This document shows positions 7,348 to 15,048 of a DNA stretch of 22,034 bases, piece after piece. How positions within the stretch are numbered: the stretch's first letter is position 1; the number at the start of each line of letters is the position of its first letter. The notes beneath the pieces are model-generated. The model was not told the origin of the DNA. It did not search any database and saw only the letters and a program-made list of their open reading frames with translations. Both the position numbers and the translations under genes were made by a program. Location: NCBI GenBank assembly GCA_002340255.1, contig DDLS01000125.1, positions 1 to 22,034 on the forward strand, in the 5' to 3' direction. The DNA comes from Cyanobacteria bacterium UBA2566. Lineage in GTDB: Bacteria > Cyanobacteriota > Cyanobacteriia > Cyanobacteriales > Desertifilaceae.

Positions 7348-7906
7348 GCAATCGAGCCTCATCGATCGTCTTTGGGAAAACACCTACCATCAACGCTAAA
7401 GCCTCATCAGGTATAGTTGCCAGAGTTTTAGCGCCAAAAAAAGCTTCAAAATGCTGAAGAATCTTTTGGGCCCGATTGAGAGGGATACTTTGGTCAGAGA
7501 ATTGATGGGTAAAACGAATCCACTGAAGGCGAATTAAATAAGCTTGTCGTTGCTCCTCTAAGTTTTGCGGAGAGACCAGATCCAGATTTCCCACAGGTAA
7601 GAACCCATGACAATCTGAATCGCAGATTCCACCGACAGCCGCCCCAGGACCGGCAAATTCTGCATAATAGCGTTTATAGACAATCAGACCATTGCGACGG
7701 CTCTTATTGACCATCAACAATTTTCCTGATTTTAATTGACTCAAGGGATCGAGATCTGGCACCTCTAACACCGTTTGACCAAGTTTTCGAGTATGAAATG
7801 GGTTATGTTGACAATTTCCCGGAACTGACTGAACTCTTCTAGGTGAAGTCGAGGCAGCTATGGGGGAAGCCGATGATTGGCAGCCGTTTAGATGATTGCT
7901 CTCCAT
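7340..7906 (-). CDS. Conserved-looking protein of unknown function
   Basis: I do not recognise this 188-residue protein. The first ~40 residues are Ser/Pro/Asn/Gln-rich and look disordered; the folded part seems to begin near TVLEVPDLDPLSQL. It contains a basic patch (NKSRRNGLIVYKRYYAEF), a Gly-rich stretch with two cysteines (GAAVGGICDSDCHGF), and an amphipathic helical C-terminal half (QRQAYLIRLQWIRF and NRAQKILQHFEAFFG). There is no signal peptide or membrane helix. The frame is open for its whole length and the composition is protein-like, which favours a real gene. The true start could lie downstream of 7906, since no ribosome binding site is obvious. It converges on hisC with an eight-base overlap of the 3' ends. 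Confidence 0.6.
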   Translation of the reverse strand: MESNHLNGCQSSASPIAASTSPRRVQSVPGNCQHNPFHTRKLGQTVLEVPDLDPLSQLKSGKLLMVNKSRRNGLIVYKRYYAEFAGPGAAVGGICDSDCHGFLPVGNLDLVSPQNLEEQRQAYLIRLQWIRFTHQFSDQSIPLNRAQKILQHFEAFFGAKTLATIPDEALALMVGVFPKTIDEARLLS

Positions 7907-8381
7907 TTGCGATCATAGTCGGTTAAGTTCACAAGATGTTATGACAAAGAACAGGAGATTTGGTTTAATGCTCATAGATCATCTAAATTTAAGCTGAGAC
8001 AAACCCAGTTTAAGTGCATTAACTCTAGCTGGCAATAACTTTCCCGGTACTCCTTTGCTCTAAGATGCATCCGATCAAAACTATATTCAGAGATTTAAGA
8101 GCAGGATCGGGGATACCCTTGACTTTTAACGGGTTGATGAGTCAATGCTGGCGCTTTATTGTTAAAATTATTCGATCTATCTTTCAGTGTAAATCCTATA
8201 GTTAGTCCATATCCTAACTTCATCAAAACTTCATAAAACTGAAGAAATGGGTACAGAATTTTAAAGATTTCAAGAAGCTTAAGTCTGAGCGCTACCCAAA
8301 GACCAAAGGATTGACTTAGCATAGAGATGTATAAGCACACACTCGAATCAAGCCCCATAAGTCCCTCATAATGTAAGTGTT
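7907..8381. other. Long AT-rich intergenic region between divergent genes
   Basis: 475 bases separate the unknown minus-strand gene from the sugar transferase. I find no convincing gene: a minus-strand open frame at 8095-8358 has no start signal or recognisable family. Small structures include TTGACT/AGTCAA arms (8119-8145) and the short hairpin CTTCA-TAAAAC-TGAAG near 8230-8246. The length suggests regulatory DNA for one or both divergent genes, but I cannot place promoters with confidence. Confidence 0.4.
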
Positions 8382-9050
8382 ATGAACAGTAATTATTCCC
8401 TTGGTTCAAGCTGGGAATTGGTATCGGTTTTACCCAGACTCCATCATCCTTCTACAGATTGCCCGATTAAACGTACCATCGATATTATTGGTAGTCTTGT
8501 CGGTTTGTTGATTCTAGCTCTGATCTTTATCCCGATCGCCATTGCCATTAAACTCGATAGTCCTGGACCTATTTTCTTCAGTCAGCGCCGCTATGGACTC
8601 CATGGTAAGCCATTTACTATTTATAAGTTTCGCTCGATGGTGACCAATGCTGATAATCTGAAATCGAAAGTGAAAAACCAGGCTGAGGGGTTAATCTTCA
8701 AAAATAAATCCGATCCCCGCGTCACTAAAGTGGGCCAATTTTTGCGTAAAACTAGCTTAGATGAGTTTCCTCAATTCTGGAATGTCTTACTGGGAGAGAT
8801 GAGCTTAGTCGGAACTCGTCCCCCTATCCATGATGAAGTGATTCGCTACAAACCTCATCACTGGAGACGATTGGATGTAAAACCAGGTTTAACGGGACAA
8901 TGGCAGGTGAAGGGACGTTCGTTAGTGAGCAATTTCGAGGATATCGTGAGCTTAGATTTAGAATATCAATCCCTCTGGACTCCTCTCTATGATTTAGAAC
9001 TCATTTGGCAAACGGTTTATGTTATTTTACATCGGACAGGGGCTTGTTAA
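8382..9050 (+). CDS. Bacterial sugar transferase (polyprenyl-phosphate glycosyl-1-phosphate transferase)
   Basis: A 222-residue monotopic phosphoglycosyl transferase (Bac_transf family, ExoY/PglC-like) that transfers a sugar-1-phosphate from a UDP-sugar to undecaprenyl phosphate, initiating exopolysaccharide or glycan assembly at the inner face of the cytoplasmic membrane. It shows the KRTIDIIGSLVGLLIL re-entrant helix (about 30-58), SPGPIFFSQRRYGLHGKPF, YKFRSM, the catalytic Asp-Glu dyad in KTSLDEFPQFWNVLLGEMSL (D127, E128), VGTRPP, and KPGLTGQWQVKGRS. It is a short catalytic-only version without the N-terminal CoA-binding-like domain of WbaP-type enzymes. Its neighbour galE, convergent across a terminator, could supply UDP-galactose, and wecG lies 5 kb on. 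The exact sugar cannot be read from sequence. Confidence 0.9.
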   Translation: MNSNYSLGSSWELVSVLPRLHHPSTDCPIKRTIDIIGSLVGLLILALIFIPIAIAIKLDSPGPIFFSQRRYGLHGKPFTIYKFRSMVTNADNLKSKVKNQAEGLIFKNKSDPRVTKVGQFLRKTSLDEFPQFWNVLLGEMSLVGTRPPIHDEVIRYKPHHWRRLDVKPGLTGQWQVKGRSLVSNFEDIVSLDLEYQSLWTPLYDLELIWQTVYVILHRTGAC

Positions 9051-9080
9051 CCGATTGAGCTGGGTTTAAGGTGATATTGT

Positions 9081-9115
9081 AGGGGTCAACACTTGTTGGT
9101 TAACCCCTCTTATTT
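9081..9115. terminator. Terminator hairpin between convergent genes
   Basis: AGGGGT (9081-9086) pairs with ACCCCT (9103-9108) and CAACA (9087-9091) with TGTTG (9094-9098), leaving a GTTA bulge and a two-base loop. CTTATTTT follows. It lies 30 bases after the sugar transferase stop and before the galE stop on the other strand, so it may serve both directions. The T tract is weak. Confidence 0.6.
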
Positions 9116-9131
9116 TGGGGAATAGGAAAAC

Positions 9132-9165
9132 AGGGATGCAGGGACGCAAAGACGCAAAGACATGG
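9132..9165. repeat. Short tandem repeat (GACGCAAA units)
   Basis: AGGGATGCAGGGACGCAAAGACGCAAAGACATGG-type iterations: GACGCAAA occurs twice in tandem, flanked by degenerate units. It is noncoding, seven bases from the galE stop. The composition matches dispersed tandem repeats common in cyanobacterial intergenic DNA. Confidence 0.55.
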
Positions 9166-9172
9166 AGATGGA

Positions 9173-10186
9173 CTACTCTCCATTCCCTATTCCATGCCTC
9201 GATTGATGCCATTGCCAAGCATGGCGAATAATGGTTTCTACATCAGGATAGATGGGATTCCAGTTGAGGAAAGTTCTGGCTTTATCACTACTACCCACTA
9301 ATATAGGCGGATCTCCAGGACGGCGATCGCACTCAACGGCTTTAATTTCACATCCGGTTACTTGGCGAGCCGTTTCAATAACTTGTCTGACGGAAAAGCC
9401 ATTGCCATTCCCCAGATTAAAGACTTCACTTTCGCCACCATTGAGCAGGTATTCTAAACCCAGAACATGGGCAGCCGCTAAGTCAAGTACATGAATATAA
9501 TCTCGAATACAGGTTCCGTCTTCTGTGTCATAATCTGTGCCAAAGATAGATAAGGAGTCCCGTTTTCCTAAAGCCGTTTGCAGCGCTAAGGGAATCAAAT
9601 GGGTTTCTGGATGATGATCTTCACCTAATAAGCCTCCAGGTTCGGCTCCAGCCGCGTTAAAATAGCGGAAGCGGACCGATTGTAAGCCATAGGCATGGTC
9701 AAAATCAGTGAGAATGCGTTCAACCATGCCCTTACTGGCAGCATAGGGACTCATGGGATTTTGGGGATGATCTTCGGGGATAGGAAGAGTTTGAGGTTCC
9801 CCATAAATGGCACAAGTGGAAGAGAAAACTAACTTCTTGACCTTGGCGGTTAACATGGCTTCTAGGAGGGTTAACGTGCCATGAACGTTATTACTGTAGT
9901 ACATGCCCGGTTTTTGGACGGACTCGCCAACGGCAATAAATGCGGCGAAGTGCATGACGGCAGCGATAGGATAAGTTTGGAAGACTTGATCGAGTAGGAG
10001 GCGATCGCTAATATCCCCTACAATTAAGGGTACTTTGAGAACATCTTCGACTAAATCCTGATGCCCATAACTGAGATTATCTAGAATAATCACCTCATAG
10101 TTAGCCTGTTGTAAAGCCAACACTGCATGGGAGCCAATATAGCCGGCTCCACCGGTTACTAAAATCGTTGGTTTTGCTTGCGCCAC
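9173..10186 (-). CDS. galE: UDP-glucose 4-epimerase
   Basis: An extended short-chain dehydrogenase/reductase of 337 residues interconverting UDP-glucose and UDP-galactose (possibly their N-acetyl forms) with tightly bound NAD. The nucleotide-binding motif TGGAGYIGSH (11-20) is followed by DNLSYG, MHFAAFIAVGESV, the catalytic SSTCAIYG (Ser/Thr at 123-124), YAASK with Tyr148 and Lys152, RYFNAAGAEP, and TCIRDYIHVLDLA. The start is a GTG (translated Met) with AAGGGG eight bases upstream, a clear ribosome binding site. It makes precursors for cell-surface polysaccharide and faces the sugar transferase gene tail to tail. GalE versus a UDP-GlcNAc-specific epimerase cannot be fully separated by eye, but length and motifs are canonical. 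Confidence 0.93.
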   Translation of the reverse strand: MAQAKPTILVTGGAGYIGSHAVLALQQANYEVIILDNLSYGHQDLVEDVLKVPLIVGDISDRLLLDQVFQTYPIAAVMHFAAFIAVGESVQKPGMYYSNNVHGTLTLLEAMLTAKVKKLVFSSTCAIYGEPQTLPIPEDHPQNPMSPYAASKGMVERILTDFDHAYGLQSVRFRYFNAAGAEPGGLLGEDHHPETHLIPLALQTALGKRDSLSIFGTDYDTEDGTCIRDYIHVLDLAAAHVLGLEYLLNGGESEVFNLGNGNGFSVRQVIETARQVTGCEIKAVECDRRPGDPPILVGSSDKARTFLNWNPIYPDVETIIRHAWQWHQSRHGIGNGE

Positions 10187-10372
10187 CTGAAAATCCCCTT
10201 ATCTATGGATATTTGGATATTTGTCTAGTAGTTGCTCTGCCCTAAATCTCTATTTTCCTTGGAATCGATTCCCCAGAAATCTTACACTATAAATAGCATG
10301 GGTAAGGGGTTCAATCGATGAACATCAATCTTACCCATAATGTTCTATCTAACGTTAGCCTTTTTGTTCTGT

Positions 10373-10756
10373 ATGACTGATATTGCCCAAGAGATTACTG
10401 CCATTGATAACGAACTCTCGAAACGAGATATTGCTCTCGATCCAGGAGGGTATTTTATTATTTACCTTGACCGAGAAGCTGGGCTGATTGGCACCAAGCA
10501 TTTTACTAATATTATCAACGATCGCGGTCTGGCAGTCGATCCGGACACTGGAAAGGTTATTCCTGCCAAAGGGAAAGTGGAACGAACCGCGAGTCAGGTT
10601 TACACAGCGCGAACGGCAAAGGAATTGTGCGTCAAACTCTTTGAAACCGATCCTCCCTGTGGGGTAACGATGTTCGATCATGCGGCGTATCTGGGACGGG
10701 AGTTGGTGCGGGCAGAGTTCGCCCTGATTCAGGGTACAGAGTATATCCAAGATTAA
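10373..10756 (+). CDS. DUF4346-like cyanobacterial protein
   Basis: A soluble protein of about 127 residues that I recognise as resembling the DUF4346 family, small conserved cyanobacterial proteins of unknown biochemical role. Distinctive segments are DIALDPGGYFIIYLDREAG, HFTNIINDRGLAVDPDTGK, SQVYTARTAKELCVKLFE and DHAAYLGRELVRAE. I choose ATG 10373 (MTDIAQEITAID) because the upstream in-frame ATG at 10340 adds a hydrophobic 11-residue stretch (MFYLTLAFLFC) with no ribosome binding site and unlike the rest of the protein. No signal peptide or catalytic motif is evident with the chosen start. It sits 267 bases upstream of acsF in the same direction, probably as an independent transcript. The function is unknown and none is inferred. 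Confidence 0.75.
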   Translation: MTDIAQEITAIDNELSKRDIALDPGGYFIIYLDREAGLIGTKHFTNIINDRGLAVDPDTGKVIPAKGKVERTASQVYTARTAKELCVKLFETDPPCGVTMFDHAAYLGRELVRAEFALIQGTEYIQD

Positions 10757-10808
10757 GAAAGATTAAGAAATCTGCGATCGTGTGGTGCAGCCTAGTCCAA
10801 AATAGCTG

Positions 10809-10987
10809 TATCCCTTCTACTGATAGGGATAGATATGGGATTTACCTCAGCGATAAATTAAGGAAAGTAACAGAATTGTTGCAACTCTTAACATAAAAAT
10901 GGCGATCGCTGCCTCAGACCTTGTTAAACTAAGACCCTAGATACTTTAAAAACCCTCCCTCACCGGAGATCCAACCCCCCTTAAGGG
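10809..10987. promoter_or_regulatory. acsF upstream region with inverted repeats
   Basis: The gap before acsF holds an inverted repeat, TATCCCT (10809-10815) and AGGGATA (10825-10831), without a T tract. It also has a HIP1 site, a weak promoter-like pair TTGTTA (10921-10926) / TACTTT (10942-10947) with a 15-base spacer, and a CCCTTAAGGG palindrome (10978-10987) inside a C-rich segment of the kind dispersed in cyanobacterial genomes. Which of these controls acsF is unknown. Confidence 0.3.
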
Positions 10988-11023
10988 AAGCGCTCATAAC
11001 TCAAAACAAATCCTTAAAGACCT

Positions 11024-12100
11024 ATGGTAAGCTCGGCTGAAAAACCCGCTTTTCAAGAAATCCGTCCAGGCGTAAAAGTCCCGGCTAAGGAAACTATCCT
11101 GACCCCTCGATTCTACACCACAGACTTCGATGAGATGGCTGAGATGGACATCTCTGTAAATGAAGACGAATTGCAAGCGATTCTGGAAGAATTCAGAGCA
11201 GATTATAATCGCCATCACTTTGTCCGTGACGAGGAATTTAATCAATCCTGGGATCATATTGATGGTGAAACCCGTCGGTTGTTTGTCGAATTTCTCGAAC
11301 GCTCTTGTACCGCTGAGTTTTCTGGTTTCTTACTCTATAAAGAATTGGGCCGTCGTCTCAAGGGTAAAAGTCCAGTGTTGGCAGAATGCTTTAATTTAAT
11401 GTCCCGTGACGAAGCCCGTCATGCTGGATTTTTGAATAAGGCGATGTCCGACTTCAATCTCTCCTTAGACTTAGGCTTTCTGACGAAAAGTCGGAGCTAT
11501 ACTTTCTTCAAGCCTAAGTTTATTTTCTACGCTACTTACCTGTCTGAAAAAATTGGCTACTGGCGCTATATCACAATCTATCGCCACTTACAGAAACATC
11601 CAGAAGATAGAGTTTATCCCATCTTCCGCTTCTTTGAAAATTGGTGTCAGGACGAAAACCGCCATGGTGATTTCTTTGATGCCATTATGAAATCTCAGCC
11701 CCAAATACTCAATGATTGGAAGGCGAAACTCTGGAGTCGTTTCTTCCTGTTGTCGGTGTTTGCAACCATGTTCCTTAATGATATTCAACGGTCAGATTTC
11801 TATGCTTCCATTGGTTTAGATGCGCGCGAATACGACATTTATGTGATCAAGAAAACCAATGAAACCGCAGGTCGGGTATTCCCAGTCATGTTGGATGTAG
11901 ACAATCCGAAATTCTATGAATATTTGGATATTTGCATCGAAAACAATAAGAAATTGCGGGAAATTGATGCTTCTAGCAGTCCCAAGTTCTTAAAACCCCT
12001 GCAAAAGCTTCCCCATTACCTTTCTAATGGTGTTCAGTTTATCAAACTGTATTTCATGAAACCCATTGATGTGACAGAAATGGAAGGCGCTGTTCTTTAA
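11024..12100 (+). CDS. acsF: Mg-protoporphyrin IX monomethyl ester oxidative cyclase
   Basis: The diiron catalytic subunit (AcsF/ChlA/CycI) of the aerobic cyclase that forms the isocyclic fifth ring of chlorophyll, making divinyl protochlorophyllide from Mg-protoporphyrin monomethyl ester with O2 and reductant. The 358 residues carry two diiron signatures: FLERSCTAEFSGF with MSRDEARHAGF (Glu130, His133), and FFENWCQDENRHGDFF (Glu211, His214). GVKVPAKETILTPRFYTTDF and SFLTKS-like/KPKFIFYATYLSEKIGYWRYI stretches match the cyanobacterial ChlAI type that works in air, rather than the low-oxygen paralogue, though that distinction is from memory of family sequences. It is cytoplasmic or membrane-associated. 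It appears monocistronic, ending at a strong terminator. Partner subunits are not in the window. Confidence 0.95.
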   Translation: MVSSAEKPAFQEIRPGVKVPAKETILTPRFYTTDFDEMAEMDISVNEDELQAILEEFRADYNRHHFVRDEEFNQSWDHIDGETRRLFVEFLERSCTAEFSGFLLYKELGRRLKGKSPVLAECFNLMSRDEARHAGFLNKAMSDFNLSLDLGFLTKSRSYTFFKPKFIFYATYLSEKIGYWRYITIYRHLQKHPEDRVYPIFRFFENWCQDENRHGDFFDAIMKSQPQILNDWKAKLWSRFFLLSVFATMFLNDIQRSDFYASIGLDAREYDIYVIKKTNETAGRVFPVMLDVDNPKFYEYLDICIENNKKLREIDASSSPKFLKPLQKLPHYLSNGVQFIKLYFMKPIDVTEMEGAVL

Positions 12101-12120
12101 TTAGATTTTTTCATGAGGTG

Positions 12121-12155
12121 AAAGGGTTCTGTCAAGATTGGCAGGCCCTTTTTAT
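12121..12155 (+). terminator. Rho-independent terminator of acsF
   Basis: AAGGG pairs with CCCTT and CTGTC with GGCAG (one G-U), closing a six-base loop AAGATT, with a small internal loop, followed immediately by TTTTT. It starts 21 bases after the acsF stop codon. Confidence 0.75.
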
Positions 12156-12173
12156 GGTTTTTAAAGGGATAAA

Positions 12174-12200
12174 ACCACAGAGTCACGGAGAAACACGGAG
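12174..12200. repeat. Dispersed ACACGGAG-type short repeat
   Basis: ACCACAGAGTCACGGAGAAA followed by CACGGAG: CACGGAG occurs twice and CACAGAG once with 9-11 base periods. This is a familiar noncoding repeat type in cyanobacterial and other bacterial genomes. It sits between the acsF terminator and the next gene. Confidence 0.5.
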
Positions 12201-12226
12201 TTTACCTCTCTTTTGAGGGTAAGACA

Positions 12227-12913
12227 ATGGAAATGGGAGAATCTGTTAAGAGTTTAATGAGTATCATCCTGGGGTTAGTCGCTGGGTTATGGGGGATGGA
12301 ACTTGCTGCCTATGCCGAGCCTGTGGAGGTGCCACCAGGGGTTTTAGAAGGCTCTCCCGTGCTGCAACGTTGGCAAGAGGACGCGCCAAATGTGTTAGAA
12401 GAGATCCAAACCGATCCGAGTTTGCCGACTCGACTGAAAGCGGGGTATTCCCAGTTTCCGTCATCAGATCATCTAGGGGGGTTTCATGTGGGGTTAGAAG
12501 ATTGGTGGGTGGGAAAAACGGGGTTAAGTTTCAGTGTAGGGTATGAGGGATCGTTTGAGGGGGAGCGATCGCACTTAGCCCTAGATCTTCATTATCATGT
12601 ACTCCCCCTAGGTGGCTATTTTAACTTAGCTCCCGTCTTCGGGTATCATCATCTGGGAACCCCAGACTATTCAAGAGGGGGGATTAATTTGGGGCTACGC
12701 CTGATTCTCATTCCTTCACGGGGAGGAGGTACAGATTTATCCCTCTCTCAAACCTTTGTCAATCCGGGAAGTGGCACAGAAATTGGTTTAACGACCCTTG
12801 CCATGGGTTATGCTCTAACTGAGCAGTGGCGTTTAGGAACAGAGATCGAAAAACAGAACTCCACCGAGCGTAAAGATAGTCGAGTCGGTATTTCCTTAGA
12901 ATGGATGTTTTAG
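12227..12913 (+). CDS. Exported protein, probable outer-membrane beta-barrel, function unknown
   Basis: 228 residues starting with a Sec signal peptide (hydrophobic 8-28, SLMSIILGLVAGLWGMELAA, likely cleavage after AYA at 30). The mature protein begins with a Pro/Glu/Gln-rich segment, then from about residue 75 shows alternating hydrophobic strands with aromatic girdle residues: GGFHVGLEDWWVG, GLSFSVGYEGSF, LALDLHYHVL, GINLGLRLILI, EIGLTTLAMGYAL, and a final VGISLEWMF ending in Phe, the classic C-terminal signature of barrels folded by BamA. About eight to ten strands fit. GAGGG (12215-12219) seven bases before ATG 12227 supports this start over ATG 12233. I do not recognise the family. It follows acsF but is separated by the terminator, so it is probably independent. 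Confidence 0.7.
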   Translation: MEMGESVKSLMSIILGLVAGLWGMELAAYAEPVEVPPGVLEGSPVLQRWQEDAPNVLEEIQTDPSLPTRLKAGYSQFPSSDHLGGFHVGLEDWWVGKTGLSFSVGYEGSFEGERSHLALDLHYHVLPLGGYFNLAPVFGYHHLGTPDYSRGGINLGLRLILIPSRGGGTDLSLSQTFVNPGSGTEIGLTTLAMGYALTEQWRLGTEIEKQNSTERKDSRVGISLEWMF

Positions 12914-12985
12914 CGCAATGTAATATCTCAGCAATTATAGCATAACTGTGGCGATCGCACATCCGGCACAAGGGTGAATTGCAAA

Positions 12986-13001
12986 TCCTCCACTTGGAGG
13001 A
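12986..13001. repeat. Perfect 7-bp hairpin TCCTCCA-CT-TGGAGGA
   Basis: A tight inverted repeat in the 165-base gap before the pentapeptide gene, about 70 bases downstream of the previous stop. No T tract follows, so it is not a classic terminator. It could end the upstream transcript weakly or act as an operator or leader structure. GGAGGA in its right arm resembles a Shine-Dalgarno but has no start codon at proper distance. Confidence 0.35.
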
Positions 13002-13078
13002 AGAAATTCCAGGGATGTGACCCCTATACTGAGAATCATAACATTCGATCTATACACCAGTGTGGGAGGTAAGCCAAT

Positions 13079-13540
13079 ATGAAACTTACACATGCAGCCG
13101 TTTTAGCCTTATTTACTCCCCTTCTATGGCTCAGTCCAGCTAAAGCTGAAAATCCCGATCGCGTCCAACAACTACTTGAAACTCGCGCATGTATGGGCTG
13201 TGACCTCTCTGGTGCAGATTTAAGCCAACACCATTTGATTGGCGCAGACTTACGCAATGCTGATTTATCCGGTGCAAATCTGACTGAAGCAAACTTAGAA
13301 GGTGCAGATCTCACGGGTGCTAATCTCGAAGGCGCGAACCTAACCGATGCCTTCCTCAACCAAGCCAGTTTACATGAAGCCAATCTAGTCGATGTTGATT
13401 TTACCCGTGCTTCTCTAATTGAAGTGGATGTTACCCGTGCAGAGATGCAAGACCTGACGATTACGGAAGCAACCATCTACAATACCCAAATTGGGGTCGG
13501 TGGATTAGCTCCAGAACCAGGTGAAGATGTAGAATTCTAA
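13079..13540 (+). CDS. Exported pentapeptide-repeat protein
   Basis: 153 residues: a Sec signal peptide (hydrophobic 6-19, cleavage after AKA at 23), a short helical cap, then ACMGCDLSGADL with a CxxC pair (Cys38, Cys41) leading into a right-handed quadrilateral beta-helix of A(D/N)Lxx repeats from about 41 to 133, and an acidic tail. Roughly 18 pentapeptides, about four to five coils, are present. Clean repeats (GADLRNADLSGANLTEANLE) give way to degenerate ones (VDFTRASLIEVDVTRAEM). Location should be the thylakoid lumen or periplasm; many cyanobacterial proteins share the same CxGCdLsgA cap, but their role is not established. GGGAGG (13064-13069) nine bases upstream fixes the start. The stop codon overlaps that of convergent ftsE. 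Confidence 0.88.
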   Translation: MKLTHAAVLALFTPLLWLSPAKAENPDRVQQLLETRACMGCDLSGADLSQHHLIGADLRNADLSGANLTEANLEGADLTGANLEGANLTDAFLNQASLHEANLVDVDFTRASLIEVDVTRAEMQDLTITEATIYNTQIGVGGLAPEPGEDVEF

Positions 13541-14286
13541 TCGACAGGGGTTAAATGCCCTTGATGGAGAGATAAGACTGGTTTTCCTAAAAACTGAATC
13601 AATCGTTCGTCATGGGTAGTCACCAGAATGGTGATGCCCATGCGATTGACTTTTTGTAAGATTTTCATTACTTGTATGGCGTTGTGGGAATCCAGGTTAC
13701 CTGTGGGTTCATCGGCTAACAGGAGGGGAGGTGTCCCTACCAGAGCGCGTGCTAAACTTGCCCGTTGTTGTTCTCCTCCAGAGAGGTAATGGGGGAAACA
13801 GTTGGCTTTGTGGGATAAACCTAACATTTTCAAGGTAGGGGGTAGACGGCGCTGGATTTGTGCAGGGCTAAATCCTTGGGCGCGAAGAACAAAGGTTAGG
13901 TTTTCAGCAATGGTTTTTTGGGGGATAAGTTGGTAGTCTTGGAAGACAATACCCATTTTACGCCGCAGTTGGGAGAGGCGATCGCCTTTTAAGTCTGTCA
14001 TCGTTTCCCCTAAAACGGTCAAGTTACCGGATGTGGGCTTTTCTGCCCCATAAATGAGCTTGAGAAACGTCGATTTTCCTGCTCCAGATGCTCCCGTAAT
14101 AAACAGAAAATCGCCCTTACAAACCACTAAGGAGATTTGGCGCAGGGGACAAGCGCCATTGTTATAGGTTTTTTGGATCTTCTGAAACTGAATAATGATT
14201 TTTTTTCCTGCAACCGAGGGTTCTGGGGAATGAGATGGCTGCCACCATTGCCGGACTGACTGTAGCGTTTGTTTTAGGGTTTTCAT
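13537..14286 (-). CDS. ftsE: FtsE-like ABC transporter ATP-binding protein
   Basis: A 249-residue ABC ATPase with complete motifs: Walker A GASGAGKST (65-73), Q-loop Gln116 in IVFQDYQLI, signature LSGGEQQR (168-175), Walker B LLLADEP with Glu193, D-loop NLDS, and switch His225. The short intermotif spacing, MGIVFQDYQL and KTIAENLTFVLRAQG match FtsE, the partner of FtsX that links septal peptidoglycan hydrolysis to division. An extra ~28 residues precede the usual start (a basic/Trp region, KTLKQTLQSVRQWWQ). No ftsX lies beside it; the gene is nine bases downstream of wecG and cotranscribed with it. A LolD/MacB-type transporter ATPase is the main alternative. The stop TAG overlaps the pentapeptide gene's TAA on the other strand. 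Confidence 0.78.
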   Translation of the reverse strand: MKTLKQTLQSVRQWWQPSHSPEPSVAGKKIIIQFQKIQKTYNNGACPLRQISLVVCKGDFLFITGASGAGKSTFLKLIYGAEKPTSGNLTVLGETMTDLKGDRLSQLRRKMGIVFQDYQLIPQKTIAENLTFVLRAQGFSPAQIQRRLPPTLKMLGLSHKANCFPHYLSGGEQQRASLARALVGTPPLLLADEPTGNLDSHNAIQVMKILQKVNRMGITILVTTHDERLIQFLGKPVLSLHQGHLTPVD

Positions 14287-14295
14287 CTGAACCGA

Positions 14296-15048
14296 TCAGA
14301 ACGACTGAGTTAAGGATAGCCAGGCAAACCGAGGTAGGGCTAACATTCTCCGCCAACGACTGGGTTCTTGGTAGAGACGATACACCCATTCTAAATGGCG
14401 ATCGCGCAACCAAACCGGAGCGCGATCTTTTCGTCCTGCCCAAATATCAAAACTGCCCCCCACTCCAATCCAAATGGACTCCGGACAGATCCAGCGATGT
14501 TGGGCAATCCAGAGTTCTTGACGGGGAACGCCTAAGCCAACATAAATCAAGTAAGGTTGTTTTTCTTCTAACGTAGATAAAAGGGCTTTCTGTTCAGCTT
14601 CAGACAGATACCCATGTTGCGCCACGATCTCAAGATCTGGACAGTGCTGCTGCCACATTTTTGCCGCCTCTTCAGCAACTCCTGGCTGTCCTCCATAGAA
14701 AAACACCCCTTTAGAGACTTCCTCTGATGAAGAGAATTCAGGGATACGATAAAGCAGTGTTTGGGCTAACTCAATACCGGGAAAGCGCTGGATCTGATAC
14801 CCCTGCCATTGCAAGTATAAAACCACTCCCGATCCATCGGGAATGACCAAATCTGCTTGGCGGATCACCTCTGCTAGAGCTGGATTTTCCCGCGCTTGCA
14901 TAGTCATTTCTGCATTCAGAGTCACCACATGTGCTCCTTGACGTTCCTCGAGCAGATGCAGTAACCACCCTGGATAATCGTCGCATAAATGAATAGGAAG
15001 ATCCATCACCCGTGCTGGTTCTGGACTCTTCAGCAGATTATTCTCCAT
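14296..15048 (-). CDS. WecG/TagA/CpsF-family glycosyltransferase
   Basis: A GT26 enzyme of 250 residues that adds a hexosamine or other sugar to a lipid-linked saccharide during surface polysaccharide synthesis at the cytoplasmic membrane. Motifs include VVTLNAEM near 41-48, VIPDGSGVV with the probable catalytic Asp71, FFYGGQPGVAEEAA, YVGLGVPRQELW (about 169-180), and the C-terminal VGGSFDIWAGRKDRAPVWLR...LEWVYRLYQEPSRWRR membrane-recruiting segment. I choose ATG 15048 because AAGGAG (complement of 15054-15059) lies five bases upstream; an in-frame ATG at 15072 would add eight residues but has no ribosome binding site. It is first gene of a wecG-ftsE pair, nine bases apart. The exact donor sugar is unknown. 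It fits with galE and the initiating sugar transferase 5-6 kb away. Confidence 0.87.
   Translation of the reverse strand: MENNLLKSPEPARVMDLPIHLCDDYPGWLLHLLEERQGAHVVTLNAEMTMQARENPALAEVIRQADLVIPDGSGVVLYLQWQGYQIQRFPGIELAQTLLYRIPEFSSSEEVSKGVFFYGGQPGVAEEAAKMWQQHCPDLEIVAQHGYLSEAEQKALLSTLEEKQPYLIYVGLGVPRQELWIAQHRWICPESIWIGVGGSFDIWAGRKDRAPVWLRDRHLEWVYRLYQEPSRWRRMLALPRFAWLSLTQSF

Noticed and set aside
8095..8358. Minus-strand open frame of 87 codons in the long gap before the sugar transferase
   Set aside because: No ribosome binding site, no recognisable family, composition like the surrounding AT-rich noncoding DNA.
10355..10750. Minus-strand frame of 131 codons opposite the DUF4346-like gene
   Set aside because: The plus-strand product has family signatures; the antisense product has no family features or start signal.
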